A stretch of 64,000 nucleotides of DNA from TMED23 sp964566055 (lineage in GTDB: Bacteria > Pseudomonadota > Alphaproteobacteria > Rhodospirillales > UBA2165), in the NCBI GenBank assembly GCA_964566055.1, contig CAZMHI010000012.1, forward strand, positions 18,163 to 82,162, given 5' to 3'. This document shows positions 1 through 9,452 of the stretch, in pieces; the first letter of the stretch is position 1, and the number at the start of each line of letters is the position of its first letter. The notes beneath the pieces were generated by a model. That model saw nothing but the letters and a program-made list of their open reading frames with translations. It did no database searches and was not told where the DNA came from. The translations under genes were made by a program, and so were the position numbers.

Positions 1-159
1 CAAGCTGAGGCTGCCTATCAGAACGTGGCTGCTGCCAACAATGACTGGCTGGTCAATTCCATGATGGATGGCATGAACCGGCTTGAAAAAATGGCACCAG
101 AGCGGACACTCGAGGGCTTGGCTCCAGATAGCCAAAAATCGGTTGCCGCTGTTCATTAA
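1..159 (+). CDS. C-terminal end of an unrecognised protein (partial)
   Basis: An open frame enters from the left edge of the window and ends at the TAA at 157-159, giving 52 residues. The tail is Ala/Asn/Glu-rich and looks helical (AEAAYQNVAAANNDW near its start, ending SVAAVH). No motif is recognisable in this fragment and I cannot name the family. The next gene begins only 21 bases downstream on the same strand, so the two may be cotranscribed. Confidence 0.5.
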   Translation, partial: QAEAAYQNVAAANNDWLVNSMMDGMNRLEKMAPERTLEGLAPDSQKSVAAVH

Positions 160-180
160 AAGATTACGCGATATACTTTC

Positions 181-696
181 GTGATGGATAGTGACAATAC
201 AATTCGCGTAACTCCGGCTGGAACATTGGTGTGGCAGGGCAAAAGCTATCGCTGTGCGCTTGGTAAAACGGGCGTATCGGTCGACAAACAGGAAGGTGAC
301 GGGGCAACGCCTGTGGGAATTTTCCCGTTGCGGGAAATACTTTACCGTCCTGACCGCCTGACGGCACCCGAAACCAATCTGCCGGTATCAGAATTGACTC
401 CAAAAGATGGCTGGTGTGATGATCCGGAACATCCTGACTATAATAAAAAAATTGTGCTTCCCCATACCGGGCGATGCGAGGAGCTGTGGCGGGAAGAGGA
501 GATTTATGATGTGATTGTCGTCATCGGCTACAATGATGATCCGCCCAGACCACATAACGGCAGCGCGATTTTTCTGCATATCGCCCGTGAAGCCTTTGAG
601 CCAACCGAAGGCTGTGTGGCGTTAGAACGCGAGGATTTATTGGCAGTTATTAGAGACGTAACGCCTAGTAGCCATATTGAAATATCAGCTGGCTAA
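181..696 (+). CDS. L,D-transpeptidase (YkuD) family protein
   Basis: The protein has 171 residues and looks like a single YkuD catalytic domain. The C-terminal half has the family signature: His133 in FLHIAR, then the nucleophile Cys145 in PTEGCVAL, comparable to the H...GC(V/I) core of L,D-transpeptidases. Members make or hydrolyse L,D peptide bonds of peptidoglycan through a Cys-His pair. I see no signal peptide, so its compartment is unclear; short signal-less members of this kind are widespread in Alphaproteobacteria. The start may be GTG at 181 or the adjacent ATG at 184; neither has a good Shine-Dalgarno site. It converges with the 2OG oxygenase gene on the other strand, 9 bases away. 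Confidence 0.8.
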   Translation: MMDSDNTIRVTPAGTLVWQGKSYRCALGKTGVSVDKQEGDGATPVGIFPLREILYRPDRLTAPETNLPVSELTPKDGWCDDPEHPDYNKKIVLPHTGRCEELWREEEIYDVIVVIGYNDDPPRPHNGSAIFLHIAREAFEPTEGCVALEREDLLAVIRDVTPSSHIEISAG

Positions 697-705
697 AGGC
701 GGCAC

Positions 706-1359
706 TTAATCAAAGGTTTCAAAATTTTCAATCCGCACGTTGTAGGCAATGGTAATGCGTTCGCTATTGCCCTGATACGGATTAACCATATGCCTGAGCC
801 ATGCAGGAAAACAATAAATCCGGCCGGCTTCAGGTGGAAAGGTAAGCCGCTGACCAAATGGATTTCCTGGTACTGGCACCATTTCAACGGCCATTCTCGG
901 GTCAAAAAACTCAATCTGCCCGGCGTCATGAGGTCCGTCCGGTGATGCTTCTTCTGAACCGGTTTGGATGTAATACACACCCGACCAGGCGCATCCCGGA
1001 TGAGTATGCATTTTATGGTAGCCGTTATTTCGCAAAATATTTGCCCAGGCGATAAAAGTTGTATCGGCGCCAAATTCTCCCTCTTTCAAGCCGGTCGATA
1101 CCTTGGTCATTTCGGTGACAGCTTCGGTGATAAAGCCAATAAGCCGCTTAACCTCGGGGTAATCCCAGCTGTGCACGTCATCTGCTGAATGCCAGCCACC
1201 GGTAACACTTTTGGCGTTTCCCGAATCGGCCCTCTCTTTTTCATGGATAATCTCAACCAAGCGCCGGTTCATACCATCCGTATCGTCAAATTTTTTACTA
1301 AATAGAGGTGTCGGCCAAGCGAGGCGCACTCCATTTTCCAATTCAATTTTTAATTTCAC
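706..1359 (-). CDS. putative 2OG-Fe(II) oxygenase (TIGR02466-like)
   Basis: The protein has 217 residues. The core HKMHTHPGCAWSGVYYIQ (residues 115-132), then IEFFDPR (149-155), FPAWLRHMVNPY (184-195) and a final SERITIAYNVRI block match the double-stranded beta-helix of a 2OG-Fe(II) oxygenase family annotated as TIGR02466. Likely metal ligands lie among His118/His120, Asp153 and His190, with Arg201 as the 2-oxoglutarate anchor; this assignment is by pattern, not structure. The substrate is unknown; phage and marine bacterial homologues are common. It lies 83 bases downstream of yggS on the same strand and may share its transcript. Confidence 0.75.
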   Translation of the reverse strand: MKLKIELENGVRLAWPTPLFSKKFDDTDGMNRRLVEIIHEKERADSGNAKSVTGGWHSADDVHSWDYPEVKRLIGFITEAVTEMTKVSTGLKEGEFGADTTFIAWANILRNNGYHKMHTHPGCAWSGVYYIQTGSEEASPDGPHDAGQIEFFDPRMAVEMVPVPGNPFGQRLTFPPEAGRIYCFPAWLRHMVNPYQGNSERITIAYNVRIENFETFD

Positions 1360-1442
1360 TGGTAATTCCCAAGAAAGTTAAGCTCAGCTGCGATGTTAAC
1401 CCAATTGGTCCATCAATAAAATTAGAAATCGGGCAGCTGGCA

Positions 1443-2141
1443 TTAAGCCATTTGCTTTTGCCAGTAGTCGGAACGCGGGCCGAAAATCGCCGTGCCAATT
1501 CGAACATAGGTAGCGCCAAATTGAATGGCAGTTTCAAAGTCAGCACTCATCCCCATGCTGAGTTCGGCGAGACTATTGCGTTCGGCAATTTCGCGCAGCA
1601 AGGCAAAGTGCAGAGCCGGCTCTTCTTCAATTGGCGGAATACACATCAGGCCGATGACCGGTAGGTTTAATTCCGTCTTGCAGCGGTCAATAAAAGCGTC
1701 GGCATCGCGTGGAGCTACACCGGCTTTTTGCTCTTCTTCGCCGGTATTTATCTGAATAAAGCAATCAGGCCGCCGGCCAATTTCAACCATATGTCGAGCC
1801 AGTGCGTTTGCCAATTTGGCCCGGTCCAGTGTCTCAATGACATCAAACAATCGAACTGCTGCTGCGGCTTTGTTGCGTTGCAGTGGACCAATCAAATGCA
1901 GGCGGGCTTCTGGGTTATTTTCCTTTAGTTCCGGCCATTTGGCTTCCGCTTCCTGAACCCGGTTTTCACCAAACACTTTTTGGCCGGCAGCTAAAGCGGC
2001 CTGAATTGAGTCCGGTCCATGGGTTTTGGAAACAGCAACCAGATTGACCGCATCCTCTTTGCGTCCCGAATCTGCCGCCACCGCCTCAATAGAAGCTTTG
2101 ACGGATGACAGATTATTTGCGATGTCCTCAGATGAATTCAT
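1443..2141 (-). CDS. yggS: YggS/PLPBP family pyridoxal-phosphate homeostasis protein
   Basis: The protein has 232 residues, the usual length for the family. It has the alanine-racemase-like TIM barrel: NLVAVSKTHGPDSIQAA with the PLP-binding lysine at Lys39, FGENRVQEAEAKWPEL, HLIGPLQRNKAA, and the C-terminal LSMGMSADFETAIQFGATYVRIGTAIFG. The family binds PLP without known catalysis and maintains PLP and amino/keto-acid balance in the cytosol. It is divergent from the thiE-like gene, and the two start codons are only 46 bases apart, so promoters must overlap. Confidence 0.93.
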   Translation of the reverse strand: MNSSEDIANNLSSVKASIEAVAADSGRKEDAVNLVAVSKTHGPDSIQAALAAGQKVFGENRVQEAEAKWPELKENNPEARLHLIGPLQRNKAAAAVRLFDVIETLDRAKLANALARHMVEIGRRPDCFIQINTGEEEQKAGVAPRDADAFIDRCKTELNLPVIGLMCIPPIEEEPALHFALLREIAERNSLAELSMGMSADFETAIQFGATYVRIGTAIFGPRSDYWQKQMA

Positions 2142-2187
2142 TTAAGTTATTAATCCTGAATAAATCAATTTGCTACAGAGATTTATT

Positions 2188-2838
2188 ATGAGCAATAATT
2201 CGCCCAAGCAAACATTATCAAATATTGCGCGACGGCTCAATTTAAGCGCCAAGATTGAAGCGCCCGGAATTTATCTGCCTTCTCTTATATATGTCACCGA
2301 TGACCAGAGAGTGCCAGACCCCTTACCCGACATTGCCACTTTACCATCAGGCAGTGGTGTACTTTTTCGTCACTACGAGGCAGAAAACCGAACATCCCTT
2401 GCTCAGACGGTAAAGGATTTATGTGGCCGAAATAAATTGAGTTTTATCCTGGCCGGCGATTCTCGCCTGGCTCGAGATCTTAATGCCGACGGACTGCACC
2501 TGCCAGAATATCAGGCCCTTAATCCATCAATTGGCGTCCACCTTTGGCAGCAGCAACCGGGTAAATATCTTACCGCTGCGGCCCATTCGCTGCGAGCATT
2601 GCAAGCTTGTAGTAAAATTGGCGTTGATGCTGCTTTGGTTTCGCCGGTATTTCCCACCGCCAGCCATCTGGCGCAACCTGCTTTGGGAAATCTCCGCTTC
2701 ACCAAATTGTGCCGTCAATCGACGCTGCCGATATATGCTCTGGGCGGCATTAAGGCGTCGAATGCAGCAAGATTATTGAAAAGCAATACTATTGGGATTG
2801 CAGCAATCAGCGGTATTTCCGATAATAGAAATACCTAA
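2188..2838 (+). CDS. thiamine-phosphate synthase-like (ThiE/TenI) protein
   Basis: With the ATG at 2188 the product has 216 residues; a TTG at 2170 would add six. The fold signature is TIM-barrel ThiE/TenI: LIYVTDDQR near the start, ARDLNADGLHLPE, AALVSPVFPTASHLA and PIYALGGIKASNAARLL. In ThiE these segments bind HMP-PP and thiazole phosphate; in TenI they isomerise the thiazole tautomer. Several catalytic positions of true ThiE are not clearly kept, and no other thi gene is nearby, so substrate is uncertain. Many alphaproteobacterial genomes carry such a ThiE-like paralogue beside yggS. Confidence 0.75.
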   Translation: MSNNSPKQTLSNIARRLNLSAKIEAPGIYLPSLIYVTDDQRVPDPLPDIATLPSGSGVLFRHYEAENRTSLAQTVKDLCGRNKLSFILAGDSRLARDLNADGLHLPEYQALNPSIGVHLWQQQPGKYLTAAAHSLRALQACSKIGVDAALVSPVFPTASHLAQPALGNLRFTKLCRQSTLPIYALGGIKASNAARLLKSNTIGIAAISGISDNRNT

Positions 2839-2858
2839 ATCAATTTAGTGGAATTGCT

Positions 2859-4550
2859 ATGAACCGCAAAGAAAGACGGCGCCAGGAAAAAGCTGCTCAA
2901 AAACAAGCTAAAAAAGCCAAGCTTGCTGTTGGCGCCACAACACAATCCGCAAATGCGCCAGGATTGGCAGCCGGTCCCAGCGGCGGTGTCAGCAATTTGC
3001 TATTTAACCATGCAATGAACACAAAGGCAGCCCACCAGGAACAGGAACTTGATTGGGAACTCCAGCAAATCTCCAATAAATTGAACGCAGGGTTCACGGG
3101 CGAGGCCCTGCAAGACTGCCAAAATTTGAATTTAAAACACCCAAATCATCCGGAAATACATCAAATGTCCGGTATCGCTTATTTTATGAACCAGGAGTGG
3201 GATCGGGCCATCGAATGTTTCGAGATCGTGCTTACCCAAGATCCTGACAATATCGCGGCCTTAAATTATCTTGGTGATTTGGCGATCGAGAAGAATGATT
3301 TGGCGGGTGCCGAAAACTATTTCCTAACCGCGGTCGAAAAAAGCCCCGACGATCTCGGCAGCCTTCAGCGCCTGGCCTACATTTATCATCGTCTGGAAAA
3401 CGCCGCCAAAGCTGCTGAAATCTATCCTAAGATTATTTCTCTTGATCCAAACTCTGCTGAAAATTATTTAAACTATGGCTATGCGTTGTTTAAAAATGAG
3501 CACTTGCAGGAAGCGGTAGAAGAATATCGCCAGGCGATTAAGTTAAGTCCTGAGCTCGGCCTGGCCTATATCAATCTTGGAACCGCTCTGTCCGCATTGG
3601 ATGAGGATGAGGAGGCGATCGAGGCGTTTCGCCAAGGGTTGAAATTTCTGCCTGACCACGCTGAAGGTGCAATTGGATTGGCGCGCTGTTTGCGTGCCCA
3701 AGATGAGTACGAAGAGGCCGCAAATTATTTTAGACATGGCCTAAAATTGGCGCCCGAGCGAACAGCAATATTTTGGGAGTTGGGCTACAGCCTGGAGCTT
3801 TCCGGTGATAAAACCGGTGGACAAGAAGCTTACGAAACATGCCTGGAACACAATCCTGATCATAGTGTCGCCCGTCATTTATTAGATTCACTTTTGGGAA
3901 ATACTACCGAGGCAGCGCCACAGGGATATATTGAGGAATTGTTCGATGATTATGCCGATAGTTTTGATGACAGTCTGGTCAAGGAATTGAATTATGTCGT
4001 GCCGAAATTGATTAGGACGCAGCTCGACAAAATAGAACGCGACCAGCCGATACAATCCGTTCTGGATTTAGGTGGCGGCACAGGTCTTGTTGCCGCAGAA
4101 ATTAAAGAACTTATTGAGCCGACTACAGGCATTATTCACGGCGTTGATCTATCCTCCGGCATGCTTGAAATCGCTGATCAAAACCACCGCTATAATAAAT
4201 CATTTGTCGCCGATATCTCGGCTTTCCTCGACGATGAAGAAACTGGATTGGCATACTACGAACTTATCATCGCCGGTGATGTCTTTGTTTATATCGGCAA
4301 TTTGGAACAGGTTTTTTCTGGGGTTTATTCCCGGCTGGAAAAGGGAGGGTGGTTTATTTTTACTGTCGAACAGTTATCTGATGGTGAATTTGGTCTCCAG
4401 CCAACGGGCCGCTATGCCCATAGTGAAAATTATGTGCGGATATTAGCTGATAAATTCGATTTCGATATCAACAAAATTCAGGAAATCATCCCGCGCCAAG
4501 ATGGTGATCAAACCATCAATGGCTATCTCGTTTCCCTGCAAAAGAAATAG
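2859..4550 (+). CDS. TPR-repeat protein with C-terminal class I methyltransferase domain
   Basis: The protein has 563 residues. It starts with a Lys/Arg-rich, Ala-rich segment (NRKERRRQEKAAQKQAKKAK) that could bind nucleic acid or be a coiled coil. From about residue 60 to 335 there are successive tetratricopeptide repeats (for example YLNYGYALFKNEHLQEAVEEYRQAIKLSPELGLAYINLG). Residues about 355-563 form a SAM-dependent methyltransferase: motif I VLDLGGGTGLVAAEI, then IHGVDLSSGMLEIA and LIIAGDVFVYIGNL. The target is unknown. The domain order resembles predicted TPR-methyltransferases of Proteobacteria that act on proteins or small molecules. The start follows TTTAGTGGAATTGCT, a weak ribosome site. 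No partner gene follows; the porin gene converges. Confidence 0.85.
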   Translation: MNRKERRRQEKAAQKQAKKAKLAVGATTQSANAPGLAAGPSGGVSNLLFNHAMNTKAAHQEQELDWELQQISNKLNAGFTGEALQDCQNLNLKHPNHPEIHQMSGIAYFMNQEWDRAIECFEIVLTQDPDNIAALNYLGDLAIEKNDLAGAENYFLTAVEKSPDDLGSLQRLAYIYHRLENAAKAAEIYPKIISLDPNSAENYLNYGYALFKNEHLQEAVEEYRQAIKLSPELGLAYINLGTALSALDEDEEAIEAFRQGLKFLPDHAEGAIGLARCLRAQDEYEEAANYFRHGLKLAPERTAIFWELGYSLELSGDKTGGQEAYETCLEHNPDHSVARHLLDSLLGNTTEAAPQGYIEELFDDYADSFDDSLVKELNYVVPKLIRTQLDKIERDQPIQSVLDLGGGTGLVAAEIKELIEPTTGIIHGVDLSSGMLEIADQNHRYNKSFVADISAFLDDEETGLAYYELIIAGDVFVYIGNLEQVFSGVYSRLEKGGWFIFTVEQLSDGEFGLQPTGRYAHSENYVRILADKFDFDINKIQEIIPRQDGDQTINGYLVSLQKK

Positions 4551-4581
4551 TTAAAATCGGCAAGGGTGTTCACCCAGATAG

Positions 4582-4608
4582 AAAAAGGGGAGCGGTAAAC
4601 CGCTCCCC
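4582..4608 (-). terminator. Rho-independent terminator of the porin gene
   Basis: A perfect 9-bp stem GGGGAGCGG / CCGCTCCCC (4587-4595 and 4600-4608) encloses a 4-base loop. On the minus strand the stem is followed by a T run (the AAAAA at 4582-4586), the classic intrinsic terminator. It lies 28 bases beyond the porin stop codon. The plus-strand gene that converges here lacks an equivalent T run on its side. Confidence 0.9.
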
Positions 4609-4636
4609 TAAATTCTGATTAAAATATCTCTCTAAA

Positions 4637-5767
4637 TTAGAAGGATACTTTGATACCACCAATAACGGCCCAGCCATCATTGTTGTTACCATGTGTGGTT
4701 GCTTCGTCGTCCCAATCAACGTGGACAAGCGTACCAACAAAATCAACACCGGTGCCGAGCTGGAAGCTGCCGCCGATACCGAATTTGGTACCTTCGTCAT
4801 CACCAGCAGTTGCTGCGACCATTGGTTTAACTTCGTTAACCCATGAAGCGCCAACTTTCATACCGCCAGCAGCATATTGGATACCAGCAGCATAGGATTT
4901 GGATTCATTGGTCGGATCACCAGAAATTGAAGTTACAGAGTCGAGATCTTCAACATTTCTGTAACCACCGCCGAGAGTGATGGCACCAAAGCCTAAGCTA
5001 GCGCCGAGACGCCAGGCTTTAAGTGAAGCAGCCGCAGTACCATGAGTTTCCCAGTAACCAACGTCGACACCAAGCTTGGTGCTGCCCATGTTGGTTTTAT
5101 ATTGCACGGTAACATCATAGGTTTGGGTTTCTGTACCGGTATTACCACCAACAGCTGGCACAACGTCAGTTGTGGTGTTTGATGGTGTATAAGAACCACC
5201 AATGCGGAAGCCGCTGAATACTGGCGAAATATAAACAATTCTCATTGAATCACCGCCACCGATGTGGGATGCCGTGCCAACAGAGCTGACAGCCGCCGGA
5301 CGGACAACAAAGTTGTTGGAACCCGGCGTTTCAAGATTAATCGCGCCAGGCATTGGTGCCGAATGTTTCAACACAAAACTAGCAGCTTTAGTTGTACCAA
5401 TACGGATATCACCAAAACCACCGGTCAATTTAAGATAAGATTCATCAATATCTGTGCCATTAGCTTGATCTGTTTCAAGCTGAATAATAACATCAGCGCG
5501 AACGCCACTGTCCAGCTTAGTGTTGCCTCTGAAATAAACTTCAGAATCATTGACAATGTTGAACGCATCGTAATGCGTACGGCTGGTGCCGCTAGATGTT
5601 GATTCAAACTGGCCATCATTTTGAGAAAAAGAGATCATAGATTTGAAAAAGCCGCCATTAGCGATCGACATTTTCTTAGCTTTCTCAGCGGCAACAGCGT
5701 CAGTGGCACCAAAGGCCAAAACGCCAGCAGCTGCGAGAGCTGTTGTCATATAAAGAGATTTCTTCAT
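4637..5767 (-). CDS. general outer-membrane porin
   Basis: The protein has 376 residues with a clear signal peptide, MKKSLYMTTALAAAGVLAFG followed by ATDAVAA, with cleavage probably near residue 26-27. The rest alternates short hydrophobic/aromatic strands with Gly/Ser/Thr/Asp-rich turns, and the protein ends in VIGGIKVSF, the C-terminal phenylalanine recognised by the BAM machinery. This is the pattern of 16-stranded trimeric Gram-negative porins of Alphaproteobacteria (Rhodobacter capsulatus type). It should allow diffusion of small hydrophilic solutes. A very strong Shine-Dalgarno AGGAGGAG (5772-5779) precedes the ATG, and a strong terminator follows, which agrees with an abundant monocistronic message. 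Confidence 0.92.
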   Translation of the reverse strand: MKKSLYMTTALAAAGVLAFGATDAVAAEKAKKMSIANGGFFKSMISFSQNDGQFESTSSGTSRTHYDAFNIVNDSEVYFRGNTKLDSGVRADVIIQLETDQANGTDIDESYLKLTGGFGDIRIGTTKAASFVLKHSAPMPGAINLETPGSNNFVVRPAAVSSVGTASHIGGGDSMRIVYISPVFSGFRIGGSYTPSNTTTDVVPAVGGNTGTETQTYDVTVQYKTNMGSTKLGVDVGYWETHGTAAASLKAWRLGASLGFGAITLGGGYRNVEDLDSVTSISGDPTNESKSYAAGIQYAAGGMKVGASWVNEVKPMVAATAGDDEGTKFGIGGSFQLGTGVDFVGTLVHVDWDDEATTHGNNNDGWAVIGGIKVSF

Positions 5768-6216
5768 GTTACTCCTCCTAAATATCCCTCACCCCTGGAC
5801 AGACAATTGCCCAAATAAAAAGGTTGAAGAATTTCAATCGCCCACATAGAGCCATGGGTTCGGTTTTGGGTCAAGGAAAGAAGGCTAAAATTAGACGGTT
5901 TTTCGATGATAGTGATATTTATACAACATTGTTAAACGGCGGTATTATATAGGTTTTTTTTCAAATCTTCCTAATGTGTTATTATTATCACATCTAATTG
6001 GGGATTAACGCTTGGCGTCAGATGTAAACTTAACTCCCTGATAACAAAGCATAAAATTAGCGTCTTTTTTTTCAATAAATATATCTAGTTATAAAATTCT
6101 CAGGAGATTGAAATTACTGGGTTTTTTTGCTCAATTAGAGTATAACACGCCATTCTGCCATTCTTAATCGGCTAAAAAGGCCCCAATTAACGCTTATAAG
6201 CGGAAGAAAAGAGCGT
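5768..6216. promoter_or_regulatory. AT-rich divergent intergenic region between porin and DUF3576 genes
   Basis: This 449-base stretch separates two divergent envelope genes. It holds the porin Shine-Dalgarno (AGGAGGAG, 5772-5779, minus), and from about 5930 on it is strongly AT-rich with runs of T. No ORF here looks real. I do not see a promoter pair with both a good -35 and -10 at proper spacing, so I mark only the region. An imperfect TGTG-N10-CACA at 5975-5992 is present but has the wrong spacing for CRP. Confidence 0.4.
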
Positions 6217-6771
6217 ATGATCAATAGGTTACAGTTATTTAACAAATTTTTGAACCACCACATTCGGATTGTTCTCGTCTTATCCTTGTTTTTCCTGCTT
6301 TCAGCTTGTGAAGGCGGGGCCGTGCCAGATTTACAGACCGTTGATGACGATGTCGTCGATATGAGTAAACGCGAAACAATTTTCGGTGAAAGTGGCGGTT
6401 TATCTTTAGGTGGTCCCTCAAATTCCGGTTCTGGCGCTGGAGGGCCTGGCATCGGCGTAAATGCATTTTTGTGGCGGGCAACTTTGGATACGATGTCAGT
6501 TTGGCCGATTGCCTCTGCCGATCCCTTTGGCGGCGTGGTGATAACCGATTGGTATGCGCCGCCCGCGACACCAAATGAGCGCTTTAAAATGAATATATAT
6601 ATTCTGGATCGCGCCTTGCGCGCTGATGGAGTTCGTGTCTCGGTGTTCAGGCAGATTAAAAACACTGCCGGAGGCTGGCAGGATTCTAGCGTTCAGCCAA
6701 CTACCGCAACCAAACTTGAAAATGCCATCCTGATGCGCGCCCGGCAATTCCGCAGTCGCACCACTCAATAA
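6217..6771 (+). CDS. DUF3576 family lipoprotein
   Basis: The protein has 184 residues. A signal peptide with a lipobox (FFLLSAC, Cys near residue 31) predicts export and lipidation. The mature part has a Gly/Ser-rich linker (GGLSLGGPSNSGSGAGGPGIG) and then the domain LWRATLDTMSVWPIASADPFGGVVITDWYAPP, characteristic of the alphaproteobacterial DUF3576 family. Its function is not established. It usually sits directly upstream of leuS and lptE, as here, which suggests an outer-envelope role linked to LPS or outer-membrane assembly; that is inference from neighbourhood. Confidence 0.88.
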   Translation: MINRLQLFNKFLNHHIRIVLVLSLFFLLSACEGGAVPDLQTVDDDVVDMSKRETIFGESGGLSLGGPSNSGSGAGGPGIGVNAFLWRATLDTMSVWPIASADPFGGVVITDWYAPPATPNERFKMNIYILDRALRADGVRVSVFRQIKNTAGGWQDSSVQPTTATKLENAILMRARQFRSRTTQ

Positions 6772-6887
6772 CATCATTGGAATTTAACAAATTTCTGAGC
6801 TTGCTAAATTGCGTCGCAACTGTGTATGAAGCGGCGTAATTTAATTCTGTACTAAATTTTCAAATTCTGAGGAGACGGTAAGCTCGA

Positions 6888-9452
6888 ATGGCCCGCTACA
6901 ATTTCAAAGAAGCGGAATCCCGCTGGCAAAAATTATGGCACGATCAGAAATGCTTCGAAGTTTCTGAAACCGCTGATCTGCCAAAATATTATGTCCTGGA
7001 AATGTTTCCCTATCCATCGGGCCGCATGCATATGGGGCACGTGCGAAATTATACGCTTGGCGATCTTGTCGCCCGTTATAAAAAAGCCTGTGGGTTTAAC
7101 GTGCTGCATCCGATGGGCTGGGATGCCTTCGGACTGCCCGCCGAAAATGCGGCAATCGCCAACAATGTGCCACCGGCGGAATGGACCGAGCGAAATATCG
7201 CAACTATGCGGGACCAATTAAAGTCAATGGGCCTGTCCTACGATTGGACCAGAGAAATTGCCACCTGTACGCCTGAATATTATGCCCATGAACAAAAAAT
7301 GTTTTTGGATTTTATCGAAGCCGGCCTGGCCTACCGCAAAGAATCCTGGGTGAATTGGGATCCGGAAGAAAACACCGTGCTGGCTAATGAACAGGTCATC
7401 GAAGGGCGGGGCTGGCGTTCCGGCGCCTTGGTCGAGAAAAAGCAGCTGACCCAATGGTTCTTAAAAATCACCGAATATGCGGATGATTTATTATCGGCGA
7501 TTAAAGAACTTGAGCGCTGGCCCGAACGGGTTCGCATCATGCAGGAAAATTGGATCGGACGTTCCGAGGGTATGCGGCTAAAATTTAAGCTTACGGGTCT
7601 GGATGATGAGCTTGAAGTTTTTACGACCCGGGCCGATACCCTCTTCGGTGCATCTTTTATGGCTGTTTCAGCCAATCATCCACTAGCTGAAAATCTGGGT
7701 AAGGAGGATGCAGCCCTGGCCGACTTTATCGCCGAATGCAATCGCCTAGGAACCAGTGAAGCAGCCATCGAAACAGCTGAGAAGCAGGGGTATGATACGG
7801 GCCTGACGGTCGAACATCCTTTTGTCGAAGGTCAGACTTTACCGGTCTATGTCGCTAATTTCGTGCTGATGGAATATGGCACCGGTGCTATTTTCGGCTG
7901 CCCGGCACATGATCAGCGGGATTTGGATTTTGCCCGCAAATATGAGTTGCCGGTAATTCCCGTCGTCGCCCCGAAAGATGTTGACCCGGCGGATTTTGAG
8001 ATTGGTACCGAAGCTTTTCTCGATGAAGGTATTCATATCAATTCTGAATTTTTGGATGGGCTGTCCATCATCGAAGCAAAATCTGTGGTCGCTGACAAGC
8101 TCGAAGCGCTTAATGCAGGTGAGCGGGAAATTAATTACCGCCTGCGAGATTGGGGGGTCTCACGACAGCGCTATTGGGGCTGCCCAATTCCGATTATTAA
8201 TTGCGAAGCTTGTGGTACGGTACCGGTCCCTGAAGATCAACTGCCGGTCGAATTACCCATTGATATCAGCTTTGATAAACCGGGTAATCCGCTGGATCAT
8301 CATCCAACCTGGAAGCATGTTGAGTGCCCAAGCTGTGGCAAAGCGGCGACGCGGGAAACAGATACCTTTGATACATTTTTCGAAAGCTCCTGGTATTTTG
8401 CCCGCTTTTGTTCGCCTCAAGCAGACAATGGGCTGGATCGCCAGGCAGTCGATTATTGGCTGCCGGTTGATCAATATATTGGCGGTATCGAACATGCTGT
8501 ATTGCATTTATTGTATTCGCGCTTCTTTACCCGAGCACTGCAAAAATGCGGTTATTTGGATGTCAAAGAGCCCTTTGCAGGCCTGATGACCCAGGGCATG
8601 ATCTGCCACGAGACCTATCAGGACTCAGATGACAACTGGCTGCTGCCGGAAGAAGTGACAAAAACGTCGAGCGGTGAACTTGTCAGCGTTGCTGACAATA
8701 AACAGGTCACCTTAGGCCGCTCTGAAAAAATGAGTAAGTCAAAAAAGAACGTCGTTGATCCGGAAATCATTATTTCGGAATACGGCGCTGATACGGCAAG
8801 GTTATTTATGTTATCCGACAGCCCGCCCGACCGGGATCTAGACTGGACCGAAGCGGGCATCGAAGGAGCGTGGCGCTATATCAATCGGCTCTGGCGGATG
8901 GTTTCAGAACCTAATGTGCCGATTGGGGAACTAGGTGCGCCGATGCCGGATGAAATCGCCGAAGACATTGAGAAAGTCAGACGCTCGGTCCACCAGACAG
9001 TGCACGCAGTTAGCTCAGATTTGGATAAATTTCATTTTAACAAAGCTGTTGCCCGTATTCGCGAACTAACCAATGCCCTTGATGGTATGAACCCGGATGG
9101 TACCGGTGCGTCCTGGGTCTATCGTAATGGTATAGAGACCGTTGTAAAACTAGTCGGTCCGATCATGCCGCATATCGCCGAGGAAATGTGGCAGTCGCTT
9201 GGCCATAAAAATTATGTTATCGAAACGGCCTGGCCGGGTTATGATGAGTCCCTATTGGTTGATGATACGGTTACCGTTGGCGTCCAAGTGAATGGAAAAA
9301 TGCGGGGCACCGTGGAACTGCCGCAGGATTGTGATCAAGCATCCGCTGAGGCTATGGGGCTTGAGCTTGATACGGTTGTGAAAGCAATTGACGGAAAAGA
9401 GGTGCGGAAAGTGATTTATGTACCAAATCGGATTATAAATGTCGTTGTCTAA
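6888..9452 (+). CDS. leuS: leucine--tRNA ligase
   Basis: The 854-residue product is a full-length class Ia synthetase that charges tRNA-Leu in the cytosol. The HIGH motif appears as HMGH in YPSGRMHMGHVRNYT (about residues 43-57) and KMSKS as EKMSKSKKNV (about 614). Between them lie the CP1 editing domain (TTRADTLFGASF) and a zinc-finger-like CEAC/CPSC pair, and the protein ends with an anticodon-binding domain. The start follows GAGGAGACGGTAAGCTCGAATG, a good ribosome site. Its end overlaps lptE by 14 bases, so leuS-lptE-holA form one transcription unit. Confidence 0.98.
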   Translation: MARYNFKEAESRWQKLWHDQKCFEVSETADLPKYYVLEMFPYPSGRMHMGHVRNYTLGDLVARYKKACGFNVLHPMGWDAFGLPAENAAIANNVPPAEWTERNIATMRDQLKSMGLSYDWTREIATCTPEYYAHEQKMFLDFIEAGLAYRKESWVNWDPEENTVLANEQVIEGRGWRSGALVEKKQLTQWFLKITEYADDLLSAIKELERWPERVRIMQENWIGRSEGMRLKFKLTGLDDELEVFTTRADTLFGASFMAVSANHPLAENLGKEDAALADFIAECNRLGTSEAAIETAEKQGYDTGLTVEHPFVEGQTLPVYVANFVLMEYGTGAIFGCPAHDQRDLDFARKYELPVIPVVAPKDVDPADFEIGTEAFLDEGIHINSEFLDGLSIIEAKSVVADKLEALNAGEREINYRLRDWGVSRQRYWGCPIPIINCEACGTVPVPEDQLPVELPIDISFDKPGNPLDHHPTWKHVECPSCGKAATRETDTFDTFFESSWYFARFCSPQADNGLDRQAVDYWLPVDQYIGGIEHAVLHLLYSRFFTRALQKCGYLDVKEPFAGLMTQGMICHETYQDSDDNWLLPEEVTKTSSGELVSVADNKQVTLGRSEKMSKSKKNVVDPEIIISEYGADTARLFMLSDSPPDRDLDWTEAGIEGAWRYINRLWRMVSEPNVPIGELGAPMPDEIAEDIEKVRRSVHQTVHAVSSDLDKFHFNKAVARIRELTNALDGMNPDGTGASWVYRNGIETVVKLVGPIMPHIAEEMWQSLGHKNYVIETAWPGYDESLLVDDTVTVGVQVNGKMRGTVELPQDCDQASAEAMGLELDTVVKAIDGKEVRKVIYVPNRIINVVV

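Noticed and set aside
5975..5992. TGTG-N10-CACA resembling a CRP site upstream of the porin
   Set aside because: The spacing is two bases too long for CRP and the inner bases do not match.
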